Positions 16,639-25,914 of a stretch of DNA of 36,005 bases are shown piece after piece (the first letter of the stretch is position 1; each line of letters opens with the position of its first letter). The DNA lies in the NCBI GenBank assembly GCA_027068365.1, contig JAMOTQ010000089.1:1-36005 (forward strand), in the 5' to 3' direction. A program made the translations under genes and the position numbers. This stretch comes from Methanocaldococcus sp. GTDB lineage: Archaea > AGJL01 > Methanococci > Methanococcales > Methanocaldococcaceae. The notes beneath the pieces were generated by a model. That model ran no database searches. It was not told where the DNA came from and saw only the letters and a program-made list of their open reading frames with translations.

Positions 16639-17268
16639 TTAATCTCCCTTTAATGCTTTTTGTAATGAAGTTATTAAGCCAGATATAAAGAAGAGGACTG
16701 AAAATATTATTATTAACTTTCCAGCGTCTGTTTTTGGTGTTATATCCCCATAACCAACTGTTGTTATTGATATTGTTGTGAAATAGAAGGCATCAAAAAA
16801 ATTGTTTATTGCTGGATTCACATCTGATTCAGCAACCCATATTAAGCATGATGAGATAAAGCAAATAGTTAGCAATGTTAAAAAATTTATTAATGCAGGA
16901 TTTTCATCTGACTTTCTTAGTTTAATTACTCTAAGCAGAACTAAAATTCTTAATAGATTTATAACTCTAAGCCCTAAGAATGCCTTTGAATAAAATATCT
17001 GTAAAGAATACAACAAAAAGGCAATAACAACAATGGCATCAACAATATTGTAAATGTCTTTAAAAAACTTTACCTTGTTTTCTTCATAGTAGAAATTATA
17101 TATAAACTCAAATGTAAAAAACATTATTGAAATATAATCCAACTTTATTAATAAATCTTGATATGGGGGTTTATATGTTGAGAGAATGAAGGAGATAACT
17201 ATCTCAAATGTAAATATTAAGCTCAATACCTCTATTACTTTTTTTAATTCTCTGTCTTTTAAGTTCAT
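16639..17268 (-). CDS. Six-helix voltage-sensor-type potassium channel (MVP-like)
   Basis: A 209-residue channel with S1-S4 helices, S5, the filter TVGYGD and S6, ending soon after. The S4-like segment [20 protein letters not shown] has Arg/Lys at regular spacing, so it can sense voltage. Size and layout match MVP of M. jannaschii, which is known as a hyperpolarisation-activated K+ channel; equivalence is inferred. Unlike its operon partner it has no RCK domain. The ATG at 17268 has GTGG upstream, and a 38-base divergent spacer separates it from the amidotransferase gene. Confidence 0.9.
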   Translation of the reverse strand: MNLKDRELKKVIEVLSLIFTFEIVISFILSTYKPPYQDLLIKLDYISIMFFTFEFIYNFYYEENKVKFFKDIYNIVDAIVVIAFLLYSLQIFYSKAFLGLRVINLLRILVLLRVIKLRKSDENPALINFLTLLTICFISSCLIWVAESDVNPAINNFFDAFYFTTISITTVGYGDITPKTDAGKLIIIFSVLFFISGLITSLQKALKGD

Positions 17269-17306
17269 TTATACCACAATTTGAAATTTTTATAGCTGGT
17301 GGAATT

Positions 17307-18755
17307 ATGGAAATTGGTATTTTGGATATTAAAGGGTCTTTACCATTATTTGAAGATTTCGGCAACCTACCAACAAAGATTATAGATGAAAAAAACTACA
17401 AAGAAATTAAAGATTTGAATGCCTTAATAATACCAGGAGGAAGTTTAATTGAAAGCAAATCATTAAATAATGAGTTAAAAAATGAGATAATCAACTTTGA
17501 TGGATATATTATTGGAATATGTAGCGGCTTCCAAATACTATCAAAAAAAATAGACATTGGAAGAAAAAGCAGTGTTCCAATAATTAGAGAGGGTTTAGGT
17601 TTGTTAGATGTTGAATTTTATCCATTAGTTTGCACTGATAGGGTTAAATTTGAATTAAAAAAGTCCATATTTGGAGAAGGGGAAGGGGGGGGATTTCACT
17701 GCCACACCTATGGAGATATCAAGATAGTCGATAAAGATACAAAAATACTGACGGTTTCAAAAGTAAAAAAATTAAATTATAAACTTGGCAATGAAAAGGG
17801 AATTATTTCAGGAGCTTTTAAAGGTAAAGTGTTTGGAACAATGGTTCATAATTTTTTAGATAACGAATTTGTTAGAGACAATTTTTTAAAACATTTGGGG
17901 ATTACAGAGGATGAGAAAGAAGAGATATTTGAAAAAAATAAGATAATAAAAGATGAATTAAAAAAGAGAGCTTTAAAATATAGGTTAAATCCAGAAAGTA
18001 TTGAAAAAGACAATGCCAAGAAAGATAAAAATAAAAAAAGAGGGATTATTTTATTGGCAACATCGTCAAATAGTGGAAAAACATTTTTAACTACCGCAAT
18101 ATCAGCAAAATTAGAGGGAAGAGTTTTTGTTGCCAAGATTGGAGGGGATGTTAGGGATATAGTTCCAGCCCTTTATTTATTAAGAGAGAAGATGACAAAA
18201 TACAACAGTATAAAGATTGGAGAGAGAGGTTGGGTTGATGTTAAGGAATTTTTAAATTATATAAAAAACTCTGACTATGATTATGTAATAGTTGAGGGAG
18301 TTATGGGGGCTTTTACAGCGGCATTGAAAAATATCTCCTCTTATCAAATAGCTAAAAAACTTGGATTTCCTGTTTATATAGTAAGTCCTTGTAATATAAG
18401 CGGGATAGAGGGGGCTTTTGTTGATGCAATGGCATATTATAGCTTACTTAAAGATATTGGGATTGAAGTTGAGGGTATAATTTTAAATAAAGTTTATAGT
18501 TGGGAGAGTTTCAATAAATTAAAAAATTTGGCTGAAAAATATAACATAAAGCTTTATGGTGTTGGAAAAGTGGCTGATGAAAGTAGAGGACTAATTCCAG
18601 AGGTAGAGATTGATTATGAAAACTTCTGCAAAAATGCATTTAATGTTGATTTAAAAATAGAAATTCCAGAGATTAAAATAAACAATAGTAATATAAATGA
18701 TAAAGAAGATAATTTCTTAGAGAGGTTGGATAATTGGATAAAGAGAATTATTTGA
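17307..18755 (+). CDS. CbiA/CbiP-like ATP-dependent amidotransferase with inverted domain order
   Basis: A 482-residue protein with two domains. Residues 1-200 are a class I glutamine amidotransferase: IIPGGS, the nucleophile in [10 protein letters not shown] (C72) and VHNFLDNE (H181, E187). Residues about 245-482 are a P-loop dethiobiotin/cobyrinate-synthase domain with ATSSNSGKT (251-259) and [10 protein letters not shown]. In CbiA, CobB and CobQ the synthase domain comes first and the amidotransferase last, so this order is swapped. It probably amidates a carboxylate on a tetrapyrrole-like or other cofactor; the substrate is unknown. GGTGG precedes the ATG. A short acidic-basic linker (about 200-245) joins the domains. 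Confidence 0.8.
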   Translation: MEIGILDIKGSLPLFEDFGNLPTKIIDEKNYKEIKDLNALIIPGGSLIESKSLNNELKNEIINFDGYIIGICSGFQILSKKIDIGRKSSVPIIREGLGLLDVEFYPLVCTDRVKFELKKSIFGEGEGGGFHCHTYGDIKIVDKDTKILTVSKVKKLNYKLGNEKGIISGAFKGKVFGTMVHNFLDNEFVRDNFLKHLGITEDEKEEIFEKNKIIKDELKKRALKYRLNPESIEKDNAKKDKNKKRGIILLATSSNSGKTFLTTAISAKLEGRVFVAKIGGDVRDIVPALYLLREKMTKYNSIKIGERGWVDVKEFLNYIKNSDYDYVIVEGVMGAFTAALKNISSYQIAKKLGFPVYIVSPCNISGIEGAFVDAMAYYSLLKDIGIEVEGIILNKVYSWESFNKLKNLAEKYNIKLYGVGKVADESRGLIPEVEIDYENFCKNAFNVDLKIEIPEIKINNSNINDKEDNFLERLDNWIKRII

Positions 18756-18769
18756 AGTGGGGGGAGATG

Positions 18770-19618
18770 ATGGATATATTAAGTGGTTTTATTAGCTCGT
18801 TAATTTGGTGGCTTTTATTCTTTTATTTAATTATGGCTCCTCAAATACAGTATAAGCAACTACAACTTGCAAGATTAAAAATACTTAGAGAGCTTTCAAA
18901 TAAAAGAAATTCAACAGTAATAACAATGATACACAGGCAGGAGAGTATTGGCTTGTTTGGAATTCCAATTTATAAATTTATAACCATTGAGGATAGTGAA
19001 GAGATTTTAAGGGCTATAAGATTGGCTCCAAAAGATAAGCCAATTGATTTAATTATACACACACCAGGAGGTTTGGTTTTAGCCGCTACCCAAATAGCTA
19101 AGGCATTAAAGGCACATCCAGCAGAGACGAGGGTTATAGTTCCACACTATGCAATGAGTGGAGGGACTTTAATTGCTTTAGCGGCAGATAAAATAATTAT
19201 GGATGAAAATGCTGTCTTAGGACCCGTAGACCCGCAACTTGGGCAGTATCCTGCTCCAAGTATAGTTAAAGCCGTAGAGCAGAAGGGTGTTGATAAAGCA
19301 GACGACCAAACGTTAATATTGGCAGATATTGCCAAAAAAGCAATAAATCAAGTTCAAAACTTTGTATATAATTTATTAAAGGATAAATATGGTGAGGAAA
19401 AAGCCAAAGAATTATCTAAAATTCTTACAGAGGGTAGATGGACTCATGATTATCCAATAACTGTTGAAGAAGCTAAAAAACTTGGTTTAGATATAGATAC
19501 AAACGTTCCAAAAGAGGTTTATACATTAATGGAATTGTATAAGCAACCAGTGAGGCAGAGGGGGACTGTTGAGTTCATGCCATATCCTACCTCACAAAAT
19601 GCTGGGAAAAAAGAATAA
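18770..19618 (+). CDS. Membrane-anchored ClpP-class serine protease (SDH/SppA-like)
   Basis: One N-terminal transmembrane helix (FISSLIWWLLFFYLIMAP) followed by a ClpP-fold protease domain. DLIIHTPGGLV, the nucleophile region HYAMSGGTLIAL and KIIMDENAVLGPVDPQLG match the SDH/serine protease family related to SppA and SohB, which cleave membrane or secreted peptides; in this family a Ser/Lys or Ser/Asp/His centre is used. The open frame reaches back to 18734, inside the previous gene, but GGGGGGAG lies directly before two ATGs at 18767 and 18770; 18770 gives the better spacing. The gene starts 14 bases after the amidotransferase stop, so it is likely in its operon. Confidence 0.85.
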   Translation: MDILSGFISSLIWWLLFFYLIMAPQIQYKQLQLARLKILRELSNKRNSTVITMIHRQESIGLFGIPIYKFITIEDSEEILRAIRLAPKDKPIDLIIHTPGGLVLAATQIAKALKAHPAETRVIVPHYAMSGGTLIALAADKIIMDENAVLGPVDPQLGQYPAPSIVKAVEQKGVDKADDQTLILADIAKKAINQVQNFVYNLLKDKYGEEKAKELSKILTEGRWTHDYPITVEEAKKLGLDIDTNVPKEVYTLMELYKQPVRQRGTVEFMPYPTSQNAGKKE

Positions 19619-19660
19619 TTTTTCTTATTTCTTATTATTAATTTTTTGTTTATAATTTTT
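19619..19660 (+). terminator. T-rich terminator-like region
   Basis: Several T runs (TTTTTCTTATTTCTTATTAT and TTTTTTGTTTATAATTTTT) follow the protease stop codon, consistent with archaeal termination before the CRISPR array. Confidence 0.45.
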
Positions 19661-19685
19661 AATTTAATATTATTTTAATTTAATA

Positions 19686-20284
19686 CAAATTATACTAAGA
19701 CGGTCGATTTTAACTATTTGTGAAATAACATATCTAAGTGAAACCTCCCTTTATGCCCAGATTTCCATACCGAAACGGTCTGATTTTAATTCATTTATAG
19801 AGATGGAGTATAAAGACTACTTAACATAATTTCCATACCGAAACGGTCTGATTTTAACGAGAATATAATAAAACAGTATGAGAACGATTATGATGATATA
19901 AATTTCCATACCGAAACGGTCTGATTTTAACTAACGGTTTCATTCATTTTGGTGGAAGCATGGCAAGGAAGCTAATAATTTCCATACCGAAACGGTCTGA
20001 TTTTAACAAGCGATAAAATAAACTTTGATGAACAGCCAAATAAGAATTTCCATACCGAAACGGTCTGATTTTAACCAAGCATATACAGAATTGCCAAAAT
20101 GCTACAAATTCCACCAAAATTTCCATACCGAAACGGTCTGATTTTAACTGACCTTTAAGATTTTAACATCAGTTTTTAATCTCGTCCCATTTCCATACCG
20201 AAACGGTCTGATTTTAACTTTCTAAATACTTAGCCAAGTAGTTGGCTATATCATATTTCCATACCGAAACGGTCTGATTTTAAC
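19686..20284 (-). CRISPR. CRISPR array, 8 repeats plus one degenerate terminal repeat
   Basis: The 30-base repeat starts ATTTCCATACCG and ends GGTCTGATTTTAAC. Copies are at 19761-19790, 19829-19858, 19902-19931, 19978-20007, 20046-20075, 20119-20148, 20189-20218 and 20255-20284. Spacers are 38, 43, 46, 38, 43, 40 and 36 bases. A worn copy at about 19686-19714 keeps only ...GACGGTCGATTTTAAC and is followed by a 46-base spacer; the copy at 19761 has a changed last base. Wear at the left end and the repeat's form (minus strand ends TATGGAAAT, as in the known Methanocaldococcus repeat) place the leader on the right and transcription on the minus strand. No cas gene is in the window. Confidence 0.97.
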
Positions 20285-20650
20285 AGGGCAATCATTCGAG
20301 ATATTGTTATTTTATTCACTCCTAATATTTATATTTTACTACCCTATTTTGTCGAAGGATAGGTAACCACTTTTATTTATATATCCTCACTAATATTTAA
20401 ACTTTTCCCTACAATTACAAAAAGAATTTTAAAACCTCTAATTTTCAAAATAAAAATTAATTGCTGTGGAAATTATCAACTGAAAATAATTAACCAAACT
20501 CTTCAAAAAATCTCAATAATTCAATTAATCCAAATAAATAAAATCTCTAAAATTCTCTACCCTTAGAAATTTGATAAAAATTCATAAAATCAAAAAAATA
20601 AGTTTTAAAAACCTTAAATCAAAAATAAATCCCATTCAGCAAGATAAACA
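20285..20650 (-). other. CRISPR leader and AT-rich spacer
   Basis: A 366-base gene-free stretch between the array and hom. It is strongly strand-biased: purine-rich on the minus strand, as CRISPR leaders of this genus are. GGATATATAAATAAAA on the minus strand (20371-20386) is a good TATA box that would start the crRNA precursor near 20354, about 70 bases before the first repeat. No open frame with a ribosome site was seen here. Confidence 0.7.
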
Positions 20651-21661
20651 TCATTTTTTCATTGAATTGTAAATGTGTATCAAATCACTTAAAATAGCTG
20701 AAGCTGTTTCTATAGGTCCAGCTCCTCTCCCAACGACTACAATCTCTTTTGCCAAATCAGTTTCAAACATTGCAACGTTTAGAGTTCCCTTAACATTTAA
20801 TGGGCTATCTATTGGGACAAGCATCGGCTCAACTATTAAATGTTTATCTTTAATTTGCCCAATTAATTTTATTGTATAACCCCTTTTATTAGCTAAAAAT
20901 AACGCTTCTGGTGTTATTCTACTTATTCCCTTAACCTTTACATCTTTTATTGTTTTATTCATCCCCATAATTGAGTTTGCTAAGATAACAATCTTCGCCG
21001 CCGTGTCTAAGCCCTCAATATCTTGTGTAGGGTCTGTTTCAGCTATGCCCAATTCCTTAGCTTCTTTTAATGCTGTCTCAAAGTCCAAACCCTCTTTCTC
21101 CATCTTTGTTAATATGTAGTTGGTTGTTCCATTTAAAATTCCTCTTATTGATAAGATTTCATTTCCTGCTAATGTTTCTTTAGCCAAGTTTATTATTGGC
21201 ATTGCCCCTCCAACTGATGCCTCATGTCTAAAAATAACATTATACCTTTTTGCCTCCTCAATCAACTCCTTATAACATAAAGCTAACGGTCCCTTATTAG
21301 CTGTTACAACATGTTTTTTACTTCTAAAACTTTCTAAGATGTGGGTTTTAGCCGGCTCTCCTGTTTCTAAGTTTGAGGGTGTTACTTCAACAACAACATC
21401 TGCTTTAACATTTCTTATAACATCTATACTACTAATTTCTTTACCTTTCTCTGGATAATTTTTAATTTTCCCTGTTTTTTCTTTAACTTCTATTGCCTTT
21501 AATAAATCCAATCCATCTTCATCTATTGCCGCCCCTGAACTATCTGTTATAGCAACAACTTTAAATTCCTCATAGTTCTTTTTTAAATATTCTCTCTTTT
21601 CATGTAAAACCTTGGCAACTCCCTTTCCTATAGCTCCAAATCCTATAATAATAATATCCAT
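20651..21661 (-). CDS. hom: Homoserine dehydrogenase
   Basis: Reduces aspartate semialdehyde to homoserine with NAD(P)H, the branch point to threonine and methionine. The 336 residues are a monofunctional form without the C-terminal ACT domain. The N-terminal nucleotide-binding motif is [26 protein letters not shown], the [11 protein letters not shown] loop and [22 protein letters not shown] (catalytic Glu/Asp/Lys region) are all present. The ATG at 21661 has GGTGAGAGG before it. It is the last gene of the carS-ACT-hom operon; the ACT protein next to it may supply the allosteric domain that the enzyme itself lacks (inference). Confidence 0.96.
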   Translation of the reverse strand: MDIIIIGFGAIGKGVAKVLHEKREYLKKNYEEFKVVAITDSSGAAIDEDGLDLLKAIEVKEKTGKIKNYPEKGKEISSIDVIRNVKADVVVEVTPSNLETGEPAKTHILESFRSKKHVVTANKGPLALCYKELIEEAKRYNVIFRHEASVGGAMPIINLAKETLAGNEILSIRGILNGTTNYILTKMEKEGLDFETALKEAKELGIAETDPTQDIEGLDTAAKIVILANSIMGMNKTIKDVKVKGISRITPEALFLANKRGYTIKLIGQIKDKHLIVEPMLVPIDSPLNVKGTLNVAMFETDLAKEIVVVGRGAGPIETASAILSDLIHIYNSMKK

Positions 21662-21679
21662 CCTCTCACCAAATTTTGT

Positions 21680-22162
21680 TTAAAATATGGATTTTATAAA
21701 CAACAATCCCTTTTCTTTCTCTAACTCTTCAAATAAATAAAAGAGCTCTTCTATTTTATCTTCATCAACGATAATCCTCATCATTGCTGATGATTCCTTA
21801 TCTGGATGTGGCATAATTAAATCCAAATCCTCAACAAGCCCTATTTCATTTATTCTGTCTATTGTATCCCTAACATCCGTATCAACAACGTGCCCAATAA
21901 CCACAACATCCAAATATACCTTTTTATCCTTTCCATCAATTTTTTTAATTATAGCCCCTTCCTTTTCTAAATCTTCCAAAATCTTTTTTAATTTTTCTTT
22001 ATCATCAACATCAATAACAATCCTTACAGGGACTTTCCCCCCTCTTTTCTCTTCCCTTGAATGTATAATGCTTATTACATTTGCCCCATGCCTTGATATT
22101 GGGGTTAATATTTTTAACAACTCTCCTGGTTTGTCTTTTAATTCAATATCTATTGTAATCAT
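21680..22162 (-). CDS. ACT-domain amino-acid-binding regulatory protein
   Basis: A 160-residue protein with an N-terminal ACT domain ([37 protein letters not shown]) and a second ACT-like half from about residue 80 ([27 protein letters not shown]). Free-standing ACT proteins bind amino acids and regulate biosynthetic enzymes; its place directly before hom suggests control of homoserine dehydrogenase. The ATG at 22162 is preferred to one at 22177: GGTGG, formed by the last two Trp codons of carS, is its ribosome site and it starts one base after the carS stop codon. Confidence 0.85.
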   Translation of the reverse strand: MITIDIELKDKPGELLKILTPISRHGANVISIIHSREEKRGGKVPVRIVIDVDDKEKLKKILEDLEKEGAIIKKIDGKDKKVYLDVVVIGHVVDTDVRDTIDRINEIGLVEDLDLIMPHPDKESSAMMRIIVDEDKIEELFYLFEELEKEKGLLFIKSIF

Positions 22163-22163
22163 T

Positions 22164-22697
22164 TTACCACCAAACATCTTTAATACCTAACTTATAGGCA
22201 ATTATGTTCCCGAGTAGATGTATAAATATAGTGAATAGGCATATTATAATTATCATCTCATATGGTATTGGAGCAACAATATAACCAAATGCTAAAGCTC
22301 CAATAACAAAGTCAAGCTGGTCTAATAATGGGGCTGGTTTCCCTCTTTCAATATTTAACCTCCTTTTTATAAAACTACCTACTGCATCACCAACAATAGC
22401 CCCAACCGATAAGAAGAAAGCCAATATAACATGGTCTAAAACAGTGCCATAAAAATCTAAACTACTAAGAACATTAAAATCTACTAAAATTCCCTGTATC
22501 AATCCAACCAATGTTCCACAAAGTATGCCAAAAACACTACCCTTATATGTTACCCCATTACCTATTAACCTCCTTCCATCAATAAAATTTTTTCCCAAAT
22601 CCACTGGTGTTCCTCCGCCAAATATGCACGCTGATGCATTTGCCACATAAGCTGGTAGAATATACCAAAGTGATGCGAACAACAACCTATAAAACAT
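22164..22697 (-). CDS. carS: CDP-archaeol synthase
   Basis: An integral membrane CTP transferase (CDP-2,3-bis-O-geranylgeranyl-sn-glycerol synthase) needed for archaeal phospholipid head-group attachment. The 177 residues have about five transmembrane helices. Conserved polar motifs are [31 protein letters not shown] and [29 protein letters not shown], matching the CarS/CdsA catalytic Asp, Lys and Arg residues. The ATG at 22697 has GGGGAGAT close upstream. It leads the operon carS-ACT-hom. Confidence 0.93.
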   Translation of the reverse strand: MFYRLLFASLWYILPAYVANASACIFGGGTPVDLGKNFIDGRRLIGNGVTYKGSVFGILCGTLVGLIQGILVDFNVLSSLDFYGTVLDHVILAFFLSVGAIVGDAVGSFIKRRLNIERGKPAPLLDQLDFVIGALAFGYIVAPIPYEMIIIICLFTIFIHLLGNIIAYKLGIKDVWW

Positions 22698-22826
22698 TCA
22701 TCTCCCCTTAAGCATAATTTTTAACAATAAAATTTTTTATAATGTTTAGTCCAACTTTTATTTAAAAAATTAACGTAAAGTTTCTATTAATATTATTGGA
22801 GTATATAAACATTATTCTGTGAGAAT

Positions 22827-23663
22827 ATGGAATGTTCAATTTGCGTTCATACATCAAAAACAAAAAAGATAATTAACTATGAAGGAAAGCCAATATGTGT
22901 TGATTGCTTAACAATGCTAAAATATCCTCCAAACTTTGAAAAGATGAAAGAAGAGGTTGAAGAAATATTATACAATTTAAAAAAGAAAAGAGGAAAATAT
23001 AACTGTATTTTAGCATTTTCTGGTGGGAAAGATAGTGTTTTAGCATTAAAATTATTGAAGGAGAAGTTTAAATTAAACCCCTTGTGTGTTATGGTTGATA
23101 ACAATTACATAGCCAAAGAGGCAGTAGAGAATGCTTTAAATATAACTAAATATTATCATGTAGATTTGATGATATTAAATAGGGATTACACTGATTTATT
23201 TGAGGATGCAATAAAAAGAGGAGAAAGTCCTTGTAGAAGATGCTCAAAATTAATATTGAGAGAGGTTTGGAGAGTAGCTAAATTATTGGGGTTGAAGTAT
23301 GTAATTACTGGGCATGAGTTACCTTTTGGTCATTCAGCAATAAGAGATATGAAGGAAGGTATAAAGATGATAAGATTATTAGCTCCTTACAAATTTAAAG
23401 AGGAGGAGAAATATAAAATGTTGAAAGATTTGCCTTGGAAAAAACCTAATTTGGATGGATATACAACAAACTGCTTAGTTTTGGGTGTTGCATTGGAGAG
23501 ATTTTATGATAAATATGGTTTTAGCTTTGAGATTGATAGGGTTGCCACACTTGTTAGATTAGGTTTATTGTCAAAGGAAAAAGCAAAAGAAATATTAAAA
23601 AAACCAAATGTTCCAAAAGTGATTTATGAGGAACTAAGAAAGAGGGGGCTAAACATTGATTGA
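22827..23663 (+). CDS. PP-loop ATPase resembling TtuA/NcsA tRNA thiolases
   Basis: A 278-residue protein. An N-terminal CSIC...CVDC pair (C3, C6, C26, C29 region) looks like a Zn finger. The PP-loop LAFSGGKDSVLALKLL binds ATP and adenylates a substrate. CRRCSKLILREVWRVAKLLG and VITGHELPFGHSA follow, in the same order as in TtuA/NcsA tRNA 2-thiolation enzymes, though the last motif departs from their GHNLDD. A final Asp/Arg-rich helix pair (DRVATLVRLGLLSKEKAKEIL) is family-specific. It could be a tRNA-modifying or sulphur-transfer enzyme; the substrate is not determined. The ATG has GTGAGA upstream. It stands divergent from carS. Confidence 0.75.
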   Translation: MECSICVHTSKTKKIINYEGKPICVDCLTMLKYPPNFEKMKEEVEEILYNLKKKRGKYNCILAFSGGKDSVLALKLLKEKFKLNPLCVMVDNNYIAKEAVENALNITKYYHVDLMILNRDYTDLFEDAIKRGESPCRRCSKLILREVWRVAKLLGLKYVITGHELPFGHSAIRDMKEGIKMIRLLAPYKFKEEEKYKMLKDLPWKKPNLDGYTTNCLVLGVALERFYDKYGFSFEIDRVATLVRLGLLSKEKAKEILKKPNVPKVIYEELRKRGLNID

Positions 23664-23688
23664 TTAGCTGTTTTATTTATTATTTTTA

Positions 23689-25596
23689 TTATTCATAAAC
23701 AAAATCAGACAGCTCCTTTTTTATCTCCTCTATACTTGTATTATCTTCTATCGTTGATAAATCTCCTAAGTCCTCCCCCAATATAAGTTTTTTTAATACC
23801 CTCCTCATAATCTTTCCACTTCTTGTTTTAGGAAGTTTATTAACAAAAAATACCATTGAAGGGGTAGCAATAGGCCCCATAGTATCTCTTACATATTTTA
23901 TAATCTCCTCCTTTGCTTCTTTTTTATCTTCAATCTTTCCTTTTGGAATTATAAATGCAACTGGCACTTCTCCTTTTATTTCATCAGGTTTTCCTATAAC
24001 AGCGGCTTCAGCAACCAATGGATGTGAAACGAGGACGTGTTCAAGTTCTGCTGTCCCTATTCTATGCCCTGCCACATTTAAAACTTCATCAGCCCTTCCA
24101 AGTATCCAGAAATAACCATCTTCATCTTTAATGGCATAGTCAGATGGGCAATAACAACCTTTTATTCTCTCCCAATATGCCTTCTTATACCTCTCATCGT
24201 CTCTCCACAATCCTAACAACATCCCGGGCCATGGATTTTTAATAATTAGCAATCCCTTTTTATTTGGAGGTAAGCTATTCCCTTCCTCATCTACTACATC
24301 AGCATCTATCCCAACTCCCGGAAATGTTGCTGAACCCGGCTTTAAAGGAACGGGTTGGATACCCAATGGTGGATAAATCACATGCCCTCCTGTTTCCGTC
24401 TGCCAATAGCAATCTGTAATTGGACATCTTCTCTGCCCCACAACCTCATAATACCACTCCCAAGCTCTTGGATTTATTGGTTCTCCAACACTTCCAAGCA
24501 TTCTTAAAGTGGATAAGTCATGAGATTTAACCCACTCTTCACCATACTTCATTAGCATCCTTATGGCAGTTGGGGCAGTATATAATATAGTTACTCCGTG
24601 ATTCTCTATAATTTCCCAAATTCTTCCAGGATTTGGATAATCTATTGCCCCTTCATATATCACCGTTGTTGTTCCTAAGCTTAGGGGAGCATAGACAACA
24701 TAACTATGCCCAGTAATCCATCCAATATCAGCCGTGCACCAGAACACATCCATATCGTTAATTCCCCACGTCCATTCCATGGTTTTTGTAACATAAACTA
24801 AATATCCTCCAGTGGAATGCACTACCCCCTTTGGTTTTCCAGTGGTTCCACTTGTATATAGTATAAATAATGGGTGATTTGATTCAACAGACACTGGCTT
24901 TACATACTTTTTTGCTCCCTTCATTAATTCGTCCCAAAGGTAATCCCTCCCCTCTTTAAGTTTTATGTCATTATCCTTGTCTCTGTGGATATATACAACA
25001 TAATTTATTGAAGGACAGTTTAATAACGCCCTATCTACAATACTTTTTAAGTTTATTTTTTTTCCTCTCCTATATAATATATCTGAAGTAATCAATACCT
25101 TAGCTCCTGCATCGTTTATTCTCTCTGCAAGTGCATCTGATGAGAAACCTGAAAATATTACAGTATGTATTGCTCCAATCCTTGCACATGCCAACATCGC
25201 TATTATTGCCTCAGGAATCATTGGGAGGTAGATAGCTACCCTATCTCCTTTATCCACTCCCAAATTTTGGAGGACATTTGCAAATTTATTTACTTTCTTA
25301 TAAAGTTCATAGTATGTTAATATTCTACAGTCCCCATGTTCGTTTTCCCATATTATTGCGGCTTTATTTCTCTTACTACCTTTTATATGCCTATCTACAC
25401 AATTATAGCATGCATTTAATTCTCCCCCCACAAACCACTTAGCATAAGGAGGATTCCACTCTAAAACCTTGTCCCATGTCTTATCCCAGTCCAAACATTT
25501 TGCCTGTTCTCCCCAAAATTTTTCAGGATTTTTTAATGACTCCTCTCTCATTTTGTTGAATTTTTCAAGAGGTATGTATTTGTCTCCAAACTTCAT
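23689..25596 (-). CDS. acs: AMP-forming acetyl-CoA synthetase
   Basis: Activates acetate with ATP and CoA to acetyl-CoA, for carbon assimilation. The 635 residues are full length. Adenylation motifs are [22 protein letters not shown], the [21 protein letters not shown] hinge, and the C-terminal TRSGKIMRR with the Lys that completes the active site and is acetylated in bacterial and archaeal homologues. The ATG at 25596 has GGTGTTAG before it. A TATA box at 25679-25688 and a 16-bp palindrome at 25632-25647 lie upstream, suggesting regulated expression. It is a single-gene unit, convergent with the PP-loop gene. Confidence 0.96.
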   Translation of the reverse strand: MKFGDKYIPLEKFNKMREESLKNPEKFWGEQAKCLDWDKTWDKVLEWNPPYAKWFVGGELNACYNCVDRHIKGSKRNKAAIIWENEHGDCRILTYYELYKKVNKFANVLQNLGVDKGDRVAIYLPMIPEAIIAMLACARIGAIHTVIFSGFSSDALAERINDAGAKVLITSDILYRRGKKINLKSIVDRALLNCPSINYVVYIHRDKDNDIKLKEGRDYLWDELMKGAKKYVKPVSVESNHPLFILYTSGTTGKPKGVVHSTGGYLVYVTKTMEWTWGINDMDVFWCTADIGWITGHSYVVYAPLSLGTTTVIYEGAIDYPNPGRIWEIIENHGVTILYTAPTAIRMLMKYGEEWVKSHDLSTLRMLGSVGEPINPRAWEWYYEVVGQRRCPITDCYWQTETGGHVIYPPLGIQPVPLKPGSATFPGVGIDADVVDEEGNSLPPNKKGLLIIKNPWPGMLLGLWRDDERYKKAYWERIKGCYCPSDYAIKDEDGYFWILGRADEVLNVAGHRIGTAELEHVLVSHPLVAEAAVIGKPDEIKGEVPVAFIIPKGKIEDKKEAKEEIIKYVRDTMGPIATPSMVFFVNKLPKTRSGKIMRRVLKKLILGEDLGDLSTIEDNTSIEEIKKELSDFVYE

Positions 25597-25631
25597 ACTA
25601 ACACCAAATTTATTAATAACTTAGTAGTTTA

Positions 25632-25647
25632 TAATGATTAATCATTA
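25632..25647. promoter_or_regulatory. 16-bp palindrome, candidate operator of acs
   Basis: TAATGATTAATCATTA is a perfect palindrome 36 bases before the acs ATG and just downstream of the predicted transcription start (about 25659 on the minus strand). A repressor dimer bound here would block transcription. No regulator gene is adjacent. Confidence 0.5.
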
Positions 25648-25678
25648 CAATTTTGCAATACCATTTTATTTAAGTTCA

Positions 25679-25688
25679 ATTATATAAC
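25679..25688 (-). promoter_or_regulatory. TATA box of acs
   Basis: Reads TTATATAATT on the minus strand. The predicted start near 25659 gives a leader of about 60 bases that contains the palindrome and the GGTG ribosome site. Confidence 0.5.
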
Positions 25689-25692
25689 ATTT

Positions 25693-25735
25693 TCGATTTT
25701 TATCAAAATAGACATCGTCAAATGTCGATTTTTAT
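25693..25735 (+). repeat. 11-bp direct repeat in the acs/cobT-like spacer
   Basis: TCGATTTTTAT occurs at 25693-25703 and 25725-25735, 32 bases apart (about three helical turns), just upstream of the acs TATA box. GACAT/ATGTC arms lie between the copies and a TGCATGCA palindrome follows at 25747-25754. This could be an activator binding region. The rest of the 318-base spacer (25597-25914) is AT-rich with no gene seen. Confidence 0.4.
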
Positions 25736-25914
25736 TTAGGCATTTATGCATGCAAAGAATATAATATTTAATTAAAAACATAGTTCTTTTTAAAAGTTAA
25801 TAAAATTAAAAGTTAATAAAACTTATTTGAGATAATGTTTAAACTCCTTTATGAAGAAGGTTCATTAACTCTCAAATATAAAAATATTTCAAAATTTAAT
25901 TTTTGGTGGATAAT

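Noticed and set aside
19944-20126. A 60-codon open frame within the CRISPR array
   Set aside because: It is made of repeats and spacers; repeated peptide segments come from the repeat units and there is no ribosome site.
25747-25754. TGCATGCA palindrome in the acs spacer as a separate operator
   Set aside because: Eight bases is short for a site, it is far from either start, and such a palindrome is expected by chance in sequence of this length.
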